Both the position numbers and the translations under genes were made by a program. Below are positions 34,412-45,475 of a stretch of 64,000 nt of DNA, piece by piece. The notes beneath the pieces were generated by a model that was not told the DNA's origin, searched no databases, and was given only the letters and a program-made list of their open reading frames with translations. The stretch covers positions 73,442,547-73,506,546 of the forward strand of contig JAVGWX010000005.1 in the NCBI GenBank assembly GCA_036924085.1, written 5' to 3'. The stretch's first letter is position 1. Every line of letters begins with the position of its first letter. Source of the DNA: Ariolimax columbianus (lineage: Eukaryota > Mollusca > Gastropoda > Stylommatophora > Arionidae).

Positions 34412-37400
34412 ATCACAGTATGATGGCAGCACAACCTATTCGAAAAACGTATGGCGCTCATCCTGAGGAGACCCGCCAGGCAGCGATAGCGCCGGGCCTC
34501 ACGCCTCGAAGGGGCCCACCCTTGACTACTGGTGGTCACCCACCCATGTGTCGTGGAGTCAAGGCACATGGCTATGGGGTAACGTCTATTGGCCAAAACT
34601 TCAAGACCCTCAGAATACTACAGTGGAATGCGGAGGGAGTCATTAACAAAAAACTTTCCCTAACACACCACCTGCATGAAGGTAAGATTGACGTGGCATG
34701 TATCCAGGAAACGCACCTCAACAATAACCATAAATTCTCAATCAGAGGATACCAGACCTTCCGTCTAGATAGAGAAGGTCACAAAGGAGGGGTCCTGATA
34801 CTGACCAGAAACAGCATACCGAGTAGCGCGGTACCTGTCAATCACACCGGACAAGCAGAAATTGTAGGAGTTGACATAATGGCTCAAGAGACGAAGCTCC
34901 GCATTTTCAATCTGTACGGACCACCAAACAGAGACCTATCGCTCTCGAGTATGGAGGTCAGAGACTCCAACTGCATAGTAGTTGGAGATTTCAACAGCCA
35001 CTCGGAGAGATGGGGATACTCTGACACAGACAGCAGAGGTGACGAAGTGGAAGATTGGGAGATAGATGCAAATCTCTCCCTAATCAACAGGCCGGAGGAT
35101 AGCCCTAGCTTCTATTCAAGAACATGGCATACCACCTCGACTCCAGATTTGGCCTTCTCCACACAGGACATACACTATAAAATAGACCGCCAGGTGCTAA
35201 ACCAACTGGCAGGTAGCGACCACAGGCCGATCAGGCTAACCATTGACATGGAAGTAGGCCCACAGGAAACAAAACCGCTCCCACGTTGGAATTACAAACG
35301 AGCCGACTGGGACAGATTTGCAATCCTGACAGATGGGCTGTGTGAAACCATCAACACACGAAACACCAAAATGAAGCCCATGGTAGAGAGCCTAAGCAAG
35401 GCAATAATGCAAGCCGCCACTGAAACCATCCCAAGAGGAGCTAGGAAAAACTATAAGCCCTACTGGAATGATGAGTTACAGAAAGTGGAAGATGCAGTAA
35501 CAAATGCGAGGAACATGGCAGAACGAGAAAAATCCGTGGAGGCAAACATCGCCCTCAAAGCCGCCGCGGCGAAGTACAAACACACTCTCAAGCAAACAGC
35601 AAGAGAAAGTTGGAAAAATAAAACGGAAAGTTTAAACCTGGACAAAGAAGGGAACAAGCTATGGAAGCTAGTCAGAGCCATGAACGACGAAACCCCGTCA
35701 AATAAACAAATTACTATCAAGCAAGGCGAAAACTTGATCACAGGTAAGAAAGCCGCAAACGCCTTTGTCGATCACTATGCCAGAGCAAACCACATCGAGG
35801 TCCCTGCAGATAAGCATACAGACATTAGCGAAGAGCTAAAGGGGCACGAAAACATAAATACGGCTCCTGAAGAGCACATGATGGCCAAACTAACAATGCG
35901 CGAAATGGAAGAGGCTATGAGAACACTAAAGAGAAGGAAATCTCCCGGAAAAGACGGGATAACAAACGAAATGCTGATGGGGCTGGGCCAAACAGCGAAG
36001 GAAAAACTACTATCAGTCCTGAACCAAAGCTGGAAAAGGGGTATTGTACCCCAGGCATGGAAAGATGCAATACTGGTACCAGTACCAAAAACAGGAAAGG
36101 ACAAAACAGATCCGAATGGATACAGGCCCATAAGCCTACTGAGCTGTGTCGGCAAGCTGATGGAACGGATGATAAACACCAGACTGATGTGGCATCTGGA
36201 AGAAAAACGAATACTAATTCCACAGCAAGCCGGCTTTAGACAGCACAGATCCACTGAGGACCAGGTCATCCTCATAGCCCAGGAGATAGAAGATGCCTAC
36301 CAGGCACAGAAACACACAGTAGCTGTTTGGGTGGATCTGGAAAAGGCATTTGACAAAGTCTGGAAGGATGGACTTAGAGTCAAGCTAAGAAGAAGTGATG
36401 TTTGTGGGAAGATGTACAAGTGGATCAACCACTACCTCAAACAAAGAACGGCCAGAGTCCAAGTACAAGGGCAGATGAGCAAAAAGGTGACACTCGAGCA
36501 GGGAGTACCCCAAGGGGGAGTACTGTCACCCACACTCTTCCTGGTATATATAAACGATATTACAGAGAATATACCAAGAAGAGTCCATAGCTCAATGTTT
36601 GCAGACGATCTGGCTATGTGGACCTCTGAAAAGAATCTCACCATAGCAAGAAATCGGATGCAAACGGCCCTAACATCGCTGGAAGAGTGGGCGAACTCAT
36701 GGCTGGTCAAAATAAACGAGGAGAAAACCACGTGCACAATATTCTCGCTCTCATTAAAACCCCAAAGTACCAAATTAAGCCTAAATGGCAAAATCCTGCA
36801 GCAAAACGACAACCCAACCTATCTGGGAGTCACATTTGATCGGCGCATGACATGGAAAAGTCAGATTGAGAGAAACCGAATGAAAGCCAGAGAAAGAATG
36901 GCGATCATGAGGAAACTTGCTGGCACAAGCTGGGGAGCAGACGAAGGCATACTAAAGAAACTGTACACTGGAAGAGTGAGACCAGTTCTCGAGTATGGCA
37001 TCGCGGCATGGACAACAGCAGCGAAGGCGAACTTCGATAAAGTTAACAAACTTCAAAACCAAGCTATGAGAATCATAACTGGTGGCATGAAGTCAACGCC
37101 AATTGTAGAACTTGAAAAGATTACAAAACTGCAATCCATGACCGACAGAAGAGACTGCAGAGCCCAGCTGCAGTCAGAGAAACTCCGAAGACTGACGGAC
37201 CATCCAATGTACCAGAGGCTAAACAATTTGGGAAATGGGAAACTAAAGCGGAGAAACTTTGCAGAAATAGCCAAAGCAAAGATGCACGAAGACCCCATAA
37301 ACGCACTAACAACACCAAAACCCATCACTACTGTACGAAAACCTACTTGGAGGCAGGACATATTTCCAGAGGTGGTAGAAAATATACCAGGTATTGCAAA

Positions 37401-38280
37401 CAAAAACTGCCAGACCGAAAAAGAAAGGAGAGACACTACCCTAAGCTTCATAACGAAAAGCTACCCAAGCATGGACTGGACCCATGCATACACCGACGGT
37501 TCTGTAACAAACACTACACAGAACGGAGGGGCAGGAGCATTCCTGAACCTACCAAATGGCAGAAAAATAACACTGTCATTCGCTACTGGTAAGTACACAA
37601 GCAATTTCAGAGCGGAGGCAGAGGCACTGAGGGCGGCAGTGGAAGAAATGGCAACACACAGTGAAAATGAGAGCCACATAGTCTTGTTGACAGATGCTCT
37701 CGCCGTAGTCACAGCGCTAAAAAGCCAGAAAAACACTGAGCTTAATGACTTAAGAGCAGCACTCTGCAAACTGTGCCAGCTGTCCGCACCAAAAAGGGTA
37801 GTGGTACAGTGGGTTCCGTCACACTGCAACATCCAAGGCAACGAGGAGGCAGACAGACTGGCAAAAGAAGGTGCAAGGCTACCACAAACAGATACCAGTA
37901 TGACGTACGAAGAGTCAAAACGGCTTATCAAAGCCAGGTAAATTACCAAATGGGAAACCGAACATACTGGTTACACCAAAAACGATGCCTATTACCAGTT
38001 GAACCGAAGAGAGCAGGTCGTTGTCTTCAGACTTCGCACTGGCCACAATAGACTGAGGTACCACCTATTCAACAAATTGAAGATAGGGTGTACCGACGAA
38101 TGCCCGTGCGGTACTGGTAAAATGACTACTGAACATCTGCTGCAGAACTGCCCGACATACGGGGATCAGAGAGAGCAGATGTGGCCATTGCCAGTGGAAC
38201 TGCAAGACAAGCTCTATGGTAGTGGCGAGAGTCTCAGGACGACCGCCGCTTTTTTCGAAAAAATAATGGTTGCTGTCTGA
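34372..38280 (+). pseudogene. LINE-G polyprotein: endonuclease, reverse transcriptase, RNase H; one premature stop
   Basis: Single ORF of the I-superfamily type that would nick DNA, copy its RNA and degrade the template. Residues 81-290: APE endonuclease (LQWNAEGV, catalytic Glu in QETHL at 113, VVGDFNSH at 203-210, GSDHRPI at 281). Residues 520-830: reverse transcriptase (SPGKDGI, YRPISLL, WVDLEKAFD with Asp 655, GVPQGGVLSP, FADD at 743-746, YLGV). Residues 1037-1165: RNase H (AYTDGS, RAEAEAL, LLTDAL, NEEAD). A TAC-to-TAA change at 37939-37941 cuts the protein after 1189 residues; the same frame then continues to 38280 with the Cys/His motif (CPCGTG..HLLQNC). The first ATG (34372) lies in the SINE domain; two in-frame ATGs at 34420 and 34423 are at the start of LINE-specific sequence and are equally plausible starts. 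No ORF1 is visible. Confidence 0.9.
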
Positions 38281-38306
38281 CTGTGTACGCAGAAGAAGAA
38301 GAAGAA

Positions 38307-39904
38307 GATATCTTCTAGACACAGGGTGTCCAACACACCTTATAGAGCGACTGGCCAAGACTCAAAGGCGTATGCTGGTAAAGTCACTCTGAATTTCATT
38401 CTGTCTCTCTAACATTCATAAAACAGCCTATCAATTACTCTTCCATAAAGTCGGCGAGCTAAACAGATCCCTAGCTAAATTCTCTCTCTATCACTCTTTC
38501 TCTCTCCATCGCCACTTTCCTTGAGTTAAACTTTGACTAGTATTTTATAGCCTCAAGCAGTATCAGAGCTGCCCAATAGTCGTCTGTGGGATGTTTGACC
38601 CAGCCATTCTCTAGTTTGAATCTACATCCATTTAAATGTTATTAGAACGAATCACTCTGAATTTGTGTCACTCAATATGTCGCAGAAAGACCTGATGATC
38701 ATTGTCTGCCACTAATCCCCCACTACTTAAATCAGAACGCCAGAGTGGTTAGCTAATACCCCCTACCTGTTTTCCTTTGTCGACTTAGTATATAGACGGT
38801 GAGTGATTTTAGCGTAGTGTCGAGACCGTAAGTGACCTTGGCACACATTCAGGTACCTTTGTTCTCAGAGTCGCTGACCACATCACCCCTAACCTAAACG
38901 CTCATGTTGCGACTGGGACTGTTACAGTATCAAGGACTTTATTCTGTGGAGTGTGCATGTGATGTGCATTCGATCGGTTATTATGTTTGTTGTGCTGCAT
39001 TTTGCTGTATTTCATGCCTGGTTCAAGCCGTGGGAGACCAGTCCATGACGGAGTACAACGTTCCGCTGAAATGCACATCAGAATTCAGTCCAGATTATCA
39101 CTCCTCAAGGACATTTCTGCTCGGACTGAAGCCGACTTCCTCCAGCCCGTCTCTCCCTCCACCGGAGTTTACACGATACCTCTCCCAACCTCGTATTTTC
39201 AGCCCAGCTAAACGCTGTCTAAAAGGTGAACACAATCAGAAGCGGTAGGTCACGTAAAATCAGAGAGTTTGACAGACACGGAAGGCTTGACACAAACACT
39301 GGTCTAATACACTCTTCGCGGCCCCCATCCTAAGGCTGCGGAGTACACAGCTCCATCTGGGCAGGATATAGGGATTTCGGTAGACACGCTTCGCATAAAC
39401 GCAGCTCAGCATTTGGACATGGTAGTGGTCGATCGACGCAACGGGCCTTTGACGCCTACGATAATATTATTAGTATTATTATGTTTTGATTGTAATAAAA
39501 TTCGATTATAAAATTCTGAATAATCGTTATAGCGTCTAGTCGTGAGTGTGCAGAAAGGTAACATAATAGAAAGAGATACAAGAATAGAAAGAAAAGAAAG
39601 AAAGTATAATTGTGAAACAATAGAAAACAGACAGCAGAGACAAATAAAGATGTAAATAATTAAAACAGAATGATAACTAGGAGAGATAATCTGCTACAGT
39701 GTCCATTATCTCCAGTTAGAAGTGAATGATTACACTCGTCATCTCTTCTATATTGTTACGTCATGTCCCATTGTTCTTTCCATGTGAAGCAAACTTTCAG
39801 CAACTAACTGATTTCACATGTTACAGTCTATACAGTGTCAGTGTCGGACACATGTTATATCAGTGTTGTCGGTGTCGGCCACAAGCGATGTCAGTGGTGT
39901 CGGT
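38307..39904 (+). repeat. 1,598-bp direct repeat, right copy
   Basis: Begins immediately after the GAA tail of the composite element and ends where 39905 onward continues a short GGTGTCGGCCACA-type repeat that in the left copy is interrupted at 31005. No difference from the left copy was noticed. Confidence 0.9.
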
Positions 39905-40045
39905 GTCGGCCACAAAAGATGTCAGTGTTGTCGGTGTCGGCCACAAGCGTTGTCAGTGGTGTCGGTGAGCCACATGTGATGTCAGTGGTGTCGGTGTCGG
40001 TCACATGCAATGTCAGTGGTGTCGGTGTGAGCCACATGCGATGTA
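39830..40045 (+). repeat. About 27-33-bp GTCAGTGGTGTCGGTG minisatellite
   Basis: Repeated CACA.GCGATGTCAGTGGTG and TCGGTGTCGGC units; the composite element inserted into this repeat's first units. Confidence 0.8.
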
Positions 40046-40167
40046 CTGGTGTATGCACGCGTGAGTTAGATCTTATTGAGTACCATTTGCGAGGCACAGC
40101 ATGATGACCAGTACGTCACGTCAGTGTCAGGCACACGATTATAATTAAGACCAGTATCGCTATTTGG

Positions 40168-40315
40168 TACAGTGTTCCCTGAAAACAGGCTGTTTTGCCT
40201 GACCAGATGGGTATCGACGTGATCATCGAAGTAGTAAGCGCACACAGATGAAGTCACGCATAGCACAACTGTCTGGTGGATCGCGGTCAACCATCATGAG
40301 CAACCTATGTGGTGT
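40168..40315 (-). repeat. Unnamed interspersed repeat beta, copy 1
   Basis: On the minus strand: ATGATGGTTGACCGCGATCC, TGTGCTATG, CTTCATCTGTGTGCGCTTAC, GATACCCATCTGGTCAGGC and AACAGCCTGTTTTCAGGGAA. The same order is found at 50225-50420 (plus) and 51340-51535 (minus). Confidence 0.7.
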
Positions 40316-41095
40316 AACTAAGCTACACCTGTGTTTATATCCACTCAGCAAGTTTCGGAGAGTGTGGCAGTGATAATTCCAGTAGCCCGCTGATTGTACA
40401 CAGTGTTGTTCCTTTTTTCAATCTTCAATTCCTGCTCTCTCCCCAATGCCAAAGAACGCAGTCTGTGGACTGCTAGTCCATTGATTGTAATGTCAGCATC
40501 CAAGAGATGGTCACTGATAGACTTTAGATCATAGAAAAAAACTTGGTTTTATACTGAAGCATTGTTTCTATTCCGTTGTGCGTATGTCTTATAGCGAAGT
40601 GCGTTGTGTTTGTTTTTATTTGTTGGTTTTACGGCCCATAAAGCTTCAGCACGCATTTAACGAAATGAATTGAGTTCCATAAGGGACATTTGTTTGACTG
40701 AATCCACAAATATTTATCTTTGGCTTATGAGTTATGTCACAACAACTTTGCTACGCAGCCTAGCACTGTAACAATTTGTATTACACGTTGAAATTGGTTG
40801 TCCAACTACACTCCACTATAGTTCCATATATTACAATTTGACTGGCAATTACTAGAATTTATCTTATTTCGGCACGTCATCTCACTCAACTACAGATGAG
40901 GTCATATTTGTTATTCCATCACGTGTTTGTCACATTAATAGTCTCACAGCCGGTCTAAGATTGTGCCTGGCAAGTGCTATATTATGTAGTGCTATATCGT
41001 ACGTGTCTACACTATCAAATGCTTTTCCTATGCAACTAAAACCACTGCACATATTTTTATTATATTGCTCTTTCGCTTAATTGTCTTAAGGTTTA
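40315..41095. other. Unassigned region with a SINE-domain scrap
   Basis: At about 40608-40665 GTTTTTATTTGTTGG..TTACGGCCCATAA.GCTTCAGCACGCATTT resembles the tRNA-headed SINE body at 12418-12470, suggesting a relic. Otherwise nothing recognised. Confidence 0.35.
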
Positions 41096-41300
41096 AAACG
41101 GACTAAACTTTGGAAGATATTGGAAGATTATGGTGTACGCAACCAACTACTTGGTAATGTCAGAACACTGATTCATATAAGTATAACCGTCTTCAAAACG
41201 ACTGATGGTGTCACAAATGCTTCAGAAATCACTATCCGGGGTGAGACAAGGGTGTGTGCTTTCCTTTCTGCTGTTTAACATCTACGTAGACAAAATCGTA
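41095..41300 (+). pseudogene. Reverse transcriptase remnant of another LINE
   Basis: Frameshifted reading gives LWKILEDYGVRNQLLGNVRTLI then GVRQGCVLSFLLFNIYVDKI, the palm motif usually read as G.RQGC.LSP.LFN.Y. Sequence to 41497 is of the same AT-rich character. The LINE-G copy 5 insertion follows at 41507. Confidence 0.7.
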
Positions 41301-41506
41301 TCATAGACAGTTGATAGTAACGCATGTAGGTAATCGCTTTGTGAATGCACCATGACAATAACCAAACAAAACTTACATTGCAACCACAAAACCATCGTCG
41401 GGAACAAAAGACCAACGAAAACCACTACCAATTCCCAACAAAAACAATGAAACCAAAAAGTGAATGAGATGATGCGGAGGAAACAAGATAACTTTTTGTA
41501 CCAGCG

Positions 41507-43408
41507 GTCAAGCTAAGAAGAAGTGAAGTTTGTGGGAAGATGTACAAGTGGATCAACCACTACCTCAAACAAAGAACGGCCAGAGTCCAAGTACAAGGGC
41601 AGATGAGCAAAAAGGTGACACTCGAGCAGGGAGTACCCCAAGGGGGAGTATTGTCACCCACACTCTTCCTGGTATATATAAACGATATTACAGAGAATAT
41701 ACCAAGAAGAGTCCATAGCTCAATGTTTGCAGACGATCTGGCTATGTGGACCTCTGAAAAAAATCTCACCATAGCAAGAAATCGGATGCAGACGGCCCCA
41801 ACATCGCTGGAAGAGTGGGCGAACTCATGGCTGGTCAAAATAAACGAGGAGAAAACCACATGCACAATATTCTCACTCTCATTAAAACCCCAAAGTACCA
41901 AATTAAGTCTAAATGGCAAATTCCTGCAGCCAAACGACAACCCAACCTATCTGGGAGTCACATTTGATCGGCGCATGACATGGAAAAGTCAGATTGAGAG
42001 AAACCGAATTAAAGCCAGAGAAAGAATGGCAATCATGAGGAAACTTGCTGGCACAAGATGGGGAGCAGACGAAGGCATACTAAAGAAACTGTACACTGGA
42101 AGAGTGAGACCAGTTCTCGAGTATGGCATTGCGGCATGGACAACAGCCGCAAAGGCGAACTTCGATAAAGTTAACAAACTTCAAAACCAAGCCATGAGAA
42201 TTATAACAGGTGGCATGAAGTCAACGCCAATTGTAGAACTTGAAAAGATTACAAAACTGCAATCCATGACCGATAGAAGAGACTGCAGAGCCCAGCTGCA
42301 GTCAGAGAAACTCCGAAGACTGACTGACCATCCAATGCACCAGAGACTAAACAATTTGGGAAATGGGAAACTAAAGCGGAGAAACTTTGCAGAAATAGCC
42401 AAAGCAAAGATGCACCAAGATCCCATAAACGCACTAACAACACCAAAACCCATCAATACTGTACGAAAACCTACCTGGAGGCAGGATATATTTCCAGAAG
42501 TGGTAGAAAATATACCAGGTATTGCAAACAAAAACTGCCAGACTGAAAAAGAAAGGAGAGATACTACCCTAAGCTTCATAACGAAAAGCTACCCAAGCAT
42601 GGACTGGATCCATGCATACACCGACGGTTCTGTAACAAACACTGCACAGAACGGAGGGGCAGGAACATTCCTGAACCTACCAAATGGCAGAAAAATAACA
42701 CTGTCATTCGCTACTGGTAAGTACACAAGCAATTTCAGAGCGGAGGCAGAGGCACTGAGGGCGGCAGTGGAAGAAATGGTGACACACAGCGAAAATGAGA
42801 GCCACATAGTCCTGCTGACAGATGCTCTCGCCGTAGTCACAGCGCTAAAAAGCCAGAAAAACACTGAGCTTAATGACTTAAGAGCAGCACTCTGCAAACT
42901 GTGCCAGCAGTCCGCACCAAAAAGGGTAGTGGTACAGTGGGTTCCGTCACACTGCAACATCCAAGGCAACGAGGAGGCAGACAGACTGGCAAAAGAAGGT
43001 GCAAGACTACCACAAACAGATACCAGTATGACGTACGAAGAGTCAAAACGGCTTATCAAAGCCAGATACATGACCAAATGGGAAACCGAACATACTGGTT
43101 ACACCAAAAACGATGCCTATTACCAGTTGAACCGAAGAGAGCAGGTCGTTGTCTTCAGACTTCGCACTGGCCACAACAGACTGAGGTACCACCTATTCAA
43201 CAAATTGAAGATAGGGTGTACCGACGAATGCCCGTGCGGTACTGGTAAAATGACCACCGAACATCTGCTGCAGAACTGCCCGACATACGAGGATCAGAGA
43301 GAGCAGATGTGGCCATTACCAGTGGAACTGCAAGACAAGCTCTATGGCAGTGGCGAGAGCCTCAGGATGACCGCCGCTTTTTTCGAAAAAATAATGGTTA
43401 CTGTCTGA
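41507..43408 (+). CDS. LINE-G polyprotein 3' half, uninterrupted
   Basis: The frame is open from the element start through 41540 (first ATG) to the stop at 43408, about 633 codons without any nonsense. It holds the back half of the reverse transcriptase (GVPQGGVLSP near residue 35 from the ATG, catalytic FADD near 68), the connecting region, a complete RNase H (AYTDGS, RAEAEAL, LLTDAL, NEEAD) and the terminal CPCGTG...HLLQNC motif. The intact frame and closeness to copies 1, 3 and 4 point to very recent insertion. It lacks the endonuclease and first reverse transcriptase motifs, so it is dead on arrival by 5' truncation. The first ATG is internal and not a biological start. Confidence 0.88.
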   Translation, partial: VKLRRSEVCGKMYKWINHYLKQRTARVQVQGQMSKKVTLEQGVPQGGVLSPTLFLVYINDITENIPRRVHSSMFADDLAMWTSEKNLTIARNRMQTAPTSLEEWANSWLVKINEEKTTCTIFSLSLKPQSTKLSLNGKFLQPNDNPTYLGVTFDRRMTWKSQIERNRIKARERMAIMRKLAGTRWGADEGILKKLYTGRVRPVLEYGIAAWTTAAKANFDKVNKLQNQAMRIITGGMKSTPIVELEKITKLQSMTDRRDCRAQLQSEKLRRLTDHPMHQRLNNLGNGKLKRRNFAEIAKAKMHQDPINALTTPKPINTVRKPTWRQDIFPEVVENIPGIANKNCQTEKERRDTTLSFITKSYPSMDWIHAYTDGSVTNTAQNGGAGTFLNLPNGRKITLSFATGKYTSNFRAEAEALRAAVEEMVTHSENESHIVLLTDALAVVTALKSQKNTELNDLRAALCKLCQQSAPKRVVVQWVPSHCNIQGNEEADRLAKEGARLPQTDTSMTYEESKRLIKARYMTKWETEHTGYTKNDAYYQLNRREQVVVFRLRTGHNRLRYHLFNKLKIGCTDECPCGTGKMTTEHLLQNCPTYEDQREQMWPLPVELQDKLYGSGESLRMTAAFFEKIMVTV

Positions 43409-43434
43409 CTGTGTACGCAGAAGAAGAAGAAGAA
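41507..43434 (+). mobile_element. LINE-G copy 5, 5'-truncated, with 11-bp target-site duplication
   Basis: GTACCAGCGGT occurs at 41498-41508 and 43435-43445, the first overlapping the element by a base or two of ambiguity. The element enters the ORF in the middle of the reverse transcriptase (VKLRRSEVCGKMYKW) and ends with CTGTGTACGC and GAA triplets. Confidence 0.93.
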
Positions 43435-43445
43435 GTACCAGCGGT

Positions 43446-43990
43446 AAAAAGGAATATTTAATTGTTTTTATATTATAGTGCACCTGTCAAATAATACAGA
43501 GCAGTAGTGCTATTCTTTTTTCGGAAATTGTTCGTTTGAGACGGTATATCTCAACATAAATTAATGTTATTACATGCTGGTTTTTAAAAGATTCGGTGAT
43601 ACATGTCGCTTGACCGTGCAGTTGCGGGCCAGTGGGCATGGTAGGTTTATATTTAACCATTGATAGAAACATAAAGTAGGCTTTAGTAGCATTCCAATCA
43701 GTATCTTCAAACTAAGGTACAGTAATTTCAAACGTTGGTTAACTTTCTATTGTGATCAGTCATCAATTTGGAATAAAAATTATATTGACAGAAATATCGT
43801 CTCATGTTGTTTTAAAAAACTCGTGTCGTGCTAAACAAGGAAATTAAAGGAAGCCACAAGAACAGGTGGGGATATATTTTACAAGAGAAGCAGTACAAAA
43901 CAAACGCAACTCGTAAGCACCAAATCGTTTTTTTTTTTTATTGGTTCACTTGTAAAGTACATTTGTCAGCGCAAATTACGCTAAATAGCA
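43446..43990. other. AT-rich unassigned spacer
   Basis: No gene or repeat recognised. Confidence 0.4.
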
Positions 43991-44377
43991 GTGATATTAG
44001 CTAGTTCTGGTAATGGGAGATTGGTAGCATTGCTATTAGCTAGTTCAGGAAATGGGAGATTGGTAGCATTGATATTAGCTAGTTTAGGTAATGAGAGATT
44101 GGTAGCATTGATATTAGCTAGTTCTGGTAATTGGAGATTGGTAGCAGTGATATTAGCTAGTTCAGGTAATGAGAGATTGGTAGCATTGATATTAGCTAGT
44201 TCAGATAATGGCAGATTGGTAGCATTGATATTAGCTAGTTCTGGTAATTGGAGATTGGTAGCAGTGATATTAGCTAGTTCAGGTAATGAGAGATTGGTAG
44301 CATTGATATTAGCTAGTTCTGATAATGAGAGATTGGTAGCATTGATATTTGCTAGTTCTGGTAATGATAGATTGGTA
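43991..44377 (+). repeat. 39-bp minisatellite, left part
   Basis: Units of TAGTTCTGGTAATGAGAGAT plus TGGTAGCATTGATATTAGC. Thirteen codons per unit keeps frames open on both strands (ILASSGNGRLVAL in one of them), which should not be read as protein evidence. Confidence 0.92.
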
Positions 44378-45097
44378 GCTGACATTAGGTCCACGTGCTT
44401 GGCTGATAAGCTAACATCTGAGGGACTGCGGCCAAACGCCTCTAAGCCAGATCCCGCCCTAAATCTCAGCACCGCTGTGATGGGAGGCTACGACATGGCT
44501 GGGGCTTGCGTCTCAGCCCGGCTTGATCGAGCTGCAGAAATGCACCTGGTAAAATGCACTCCTGCCTCGCTCTTTGCCTCTGTCTGCTATCAGTCATCCC
44601 ATTGGACGCAGAAGAGATGCAGTCCAGCGAACATTGCACCTCCTGCCCTATTGTGACAACCTCCCGGGTGGCGGGGAATGCTAGGCGTACCATCACTGCA
44701 GATGAGCTGAGAAAATAGAGGGAGCAAAGAGATACCTGACTCACATGCATATGCTACGTTTCTGGCAGGACGTGATGATCCTGGGACAAAGTCACACTGG
44801 ACTGCCTCTCTTCCGGGATAGTACAAACTAGTACATAGTCCATCATATCATTGCCAAACCATATAGACACGAGTAGGGAAGACTCGATAGTCCTGCAAGA
44901 CAACTTCCTAAGAGAGACAACTCTGACCAAAAACAACTGCTGCCTTGCAGTTAGGCTGGGGACAGCCAAAGGCTAAGGAGGGCAACCCTACAGAAACGCC
45001 TGTTGAAATCGGATGCACTGAGCCACAGGCTTAACAAAATAAAACAGTGCAACGTAAACATCGCTGTAAACAGCGTACGAAGAAGAAGAAGAAGATA
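44378..45097 (+). mobile_element. rib-SINE copy, 5'-truncated
   Basis: Starts within a 28S-derived segment (GACATTAGGTCCACGTGCTT, GGCTGATAAGC, ACGCCTCTAAGCCAG.ATCCCGCCC), continues through the family-specific region and SINE domain (44930-45053) and ends with the hairpin CGCTGTAAACAGCG (45062-45075), TACGAAG and GAA triplets. It aligns throughout with the complement of 54028-54750. It split the 39-bp minisatellite, so the true duplication cannot be told from the array. It contains no LINE coding sequence. Confidence 0.85.
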
Positions 45098-45475
45098 GTT
45101 CTGGTAATGAGAGATTAGTAGCATTGATATTAGCTAGTTCTAGTAATGGGAGATTGGTAGCATTGATATTAGCTAGTTCTGGTAATTGGAGATTGGTAGC
45201 AGTGATATTAGCTAGTTCTGGTAATGAGAGATTGGTAGCATTGATATTAGCTAGTTCAGATAATGGGAGATTAGTAGCATTGATATTAGCTAGTTAAGGT
45301 TTGGAGATTGGTAGCATTGATATTAGCTAGTTCAGATAATGGGAGATTGGTAGCAGTGATATTAGCTAGTTCAGATAATGGGAGATTGGTAGCAGTGATA
45401 TTAGCTAGTTCAGATAATGGGAGATTGGTAGCAGTGATATTAGCTAGTTCAGGTAATTGGAGATTAGTAGCAGTG
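45098..45475 (+). repeat. 39-bp minisatellite, right part
   Basis: Same unit as 43991-44377, resuming directly after the rib-SINE tail and ending near 45475. Confidence 0.92.

Larger units (their letters stand above)
31006..38306 (+). mobile_element. 7.3-kb composite retroelement: rRNA-derived leader plus LINE-G
   Basis: In order: leader similar to a 5' external transcribed spacer (31006-31591), truncated 18S (31592-32767), three chimeric 18S/28S repeats (32768-33240), 28S 3'-end segment (to about 33850), a family-specific region (33850-34300), a SINE domain (34300-34411), the LINE-G ORF (34372-38280, one internal stop), then CTGTGTACGC and GAA triplets to 38306. All modules are in one orientation and the direct repeats abut both ends, so I read it as a single inserted unit. 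No gag-like ORF1 with Cys/His knuckles is present upstream of the polymerase ORF. Confidence 0.8.

Noticed and set aside
29408..39904. LTR retrotransposon with 1.6-kb LTRs around 31006-38306
   Set aside because: The interior is a rib-SINE leader plus a LINE ending in a GAA tail, with no gag-pol, primer-binding site or polypurine tract next to the repeats.
43981..44656. 221-codon plus-strand and 163-codon minus-strand repeat proteins
   Set aside because: A 39-bp minisatellite; the plus frame also runs into the rib-SINE.
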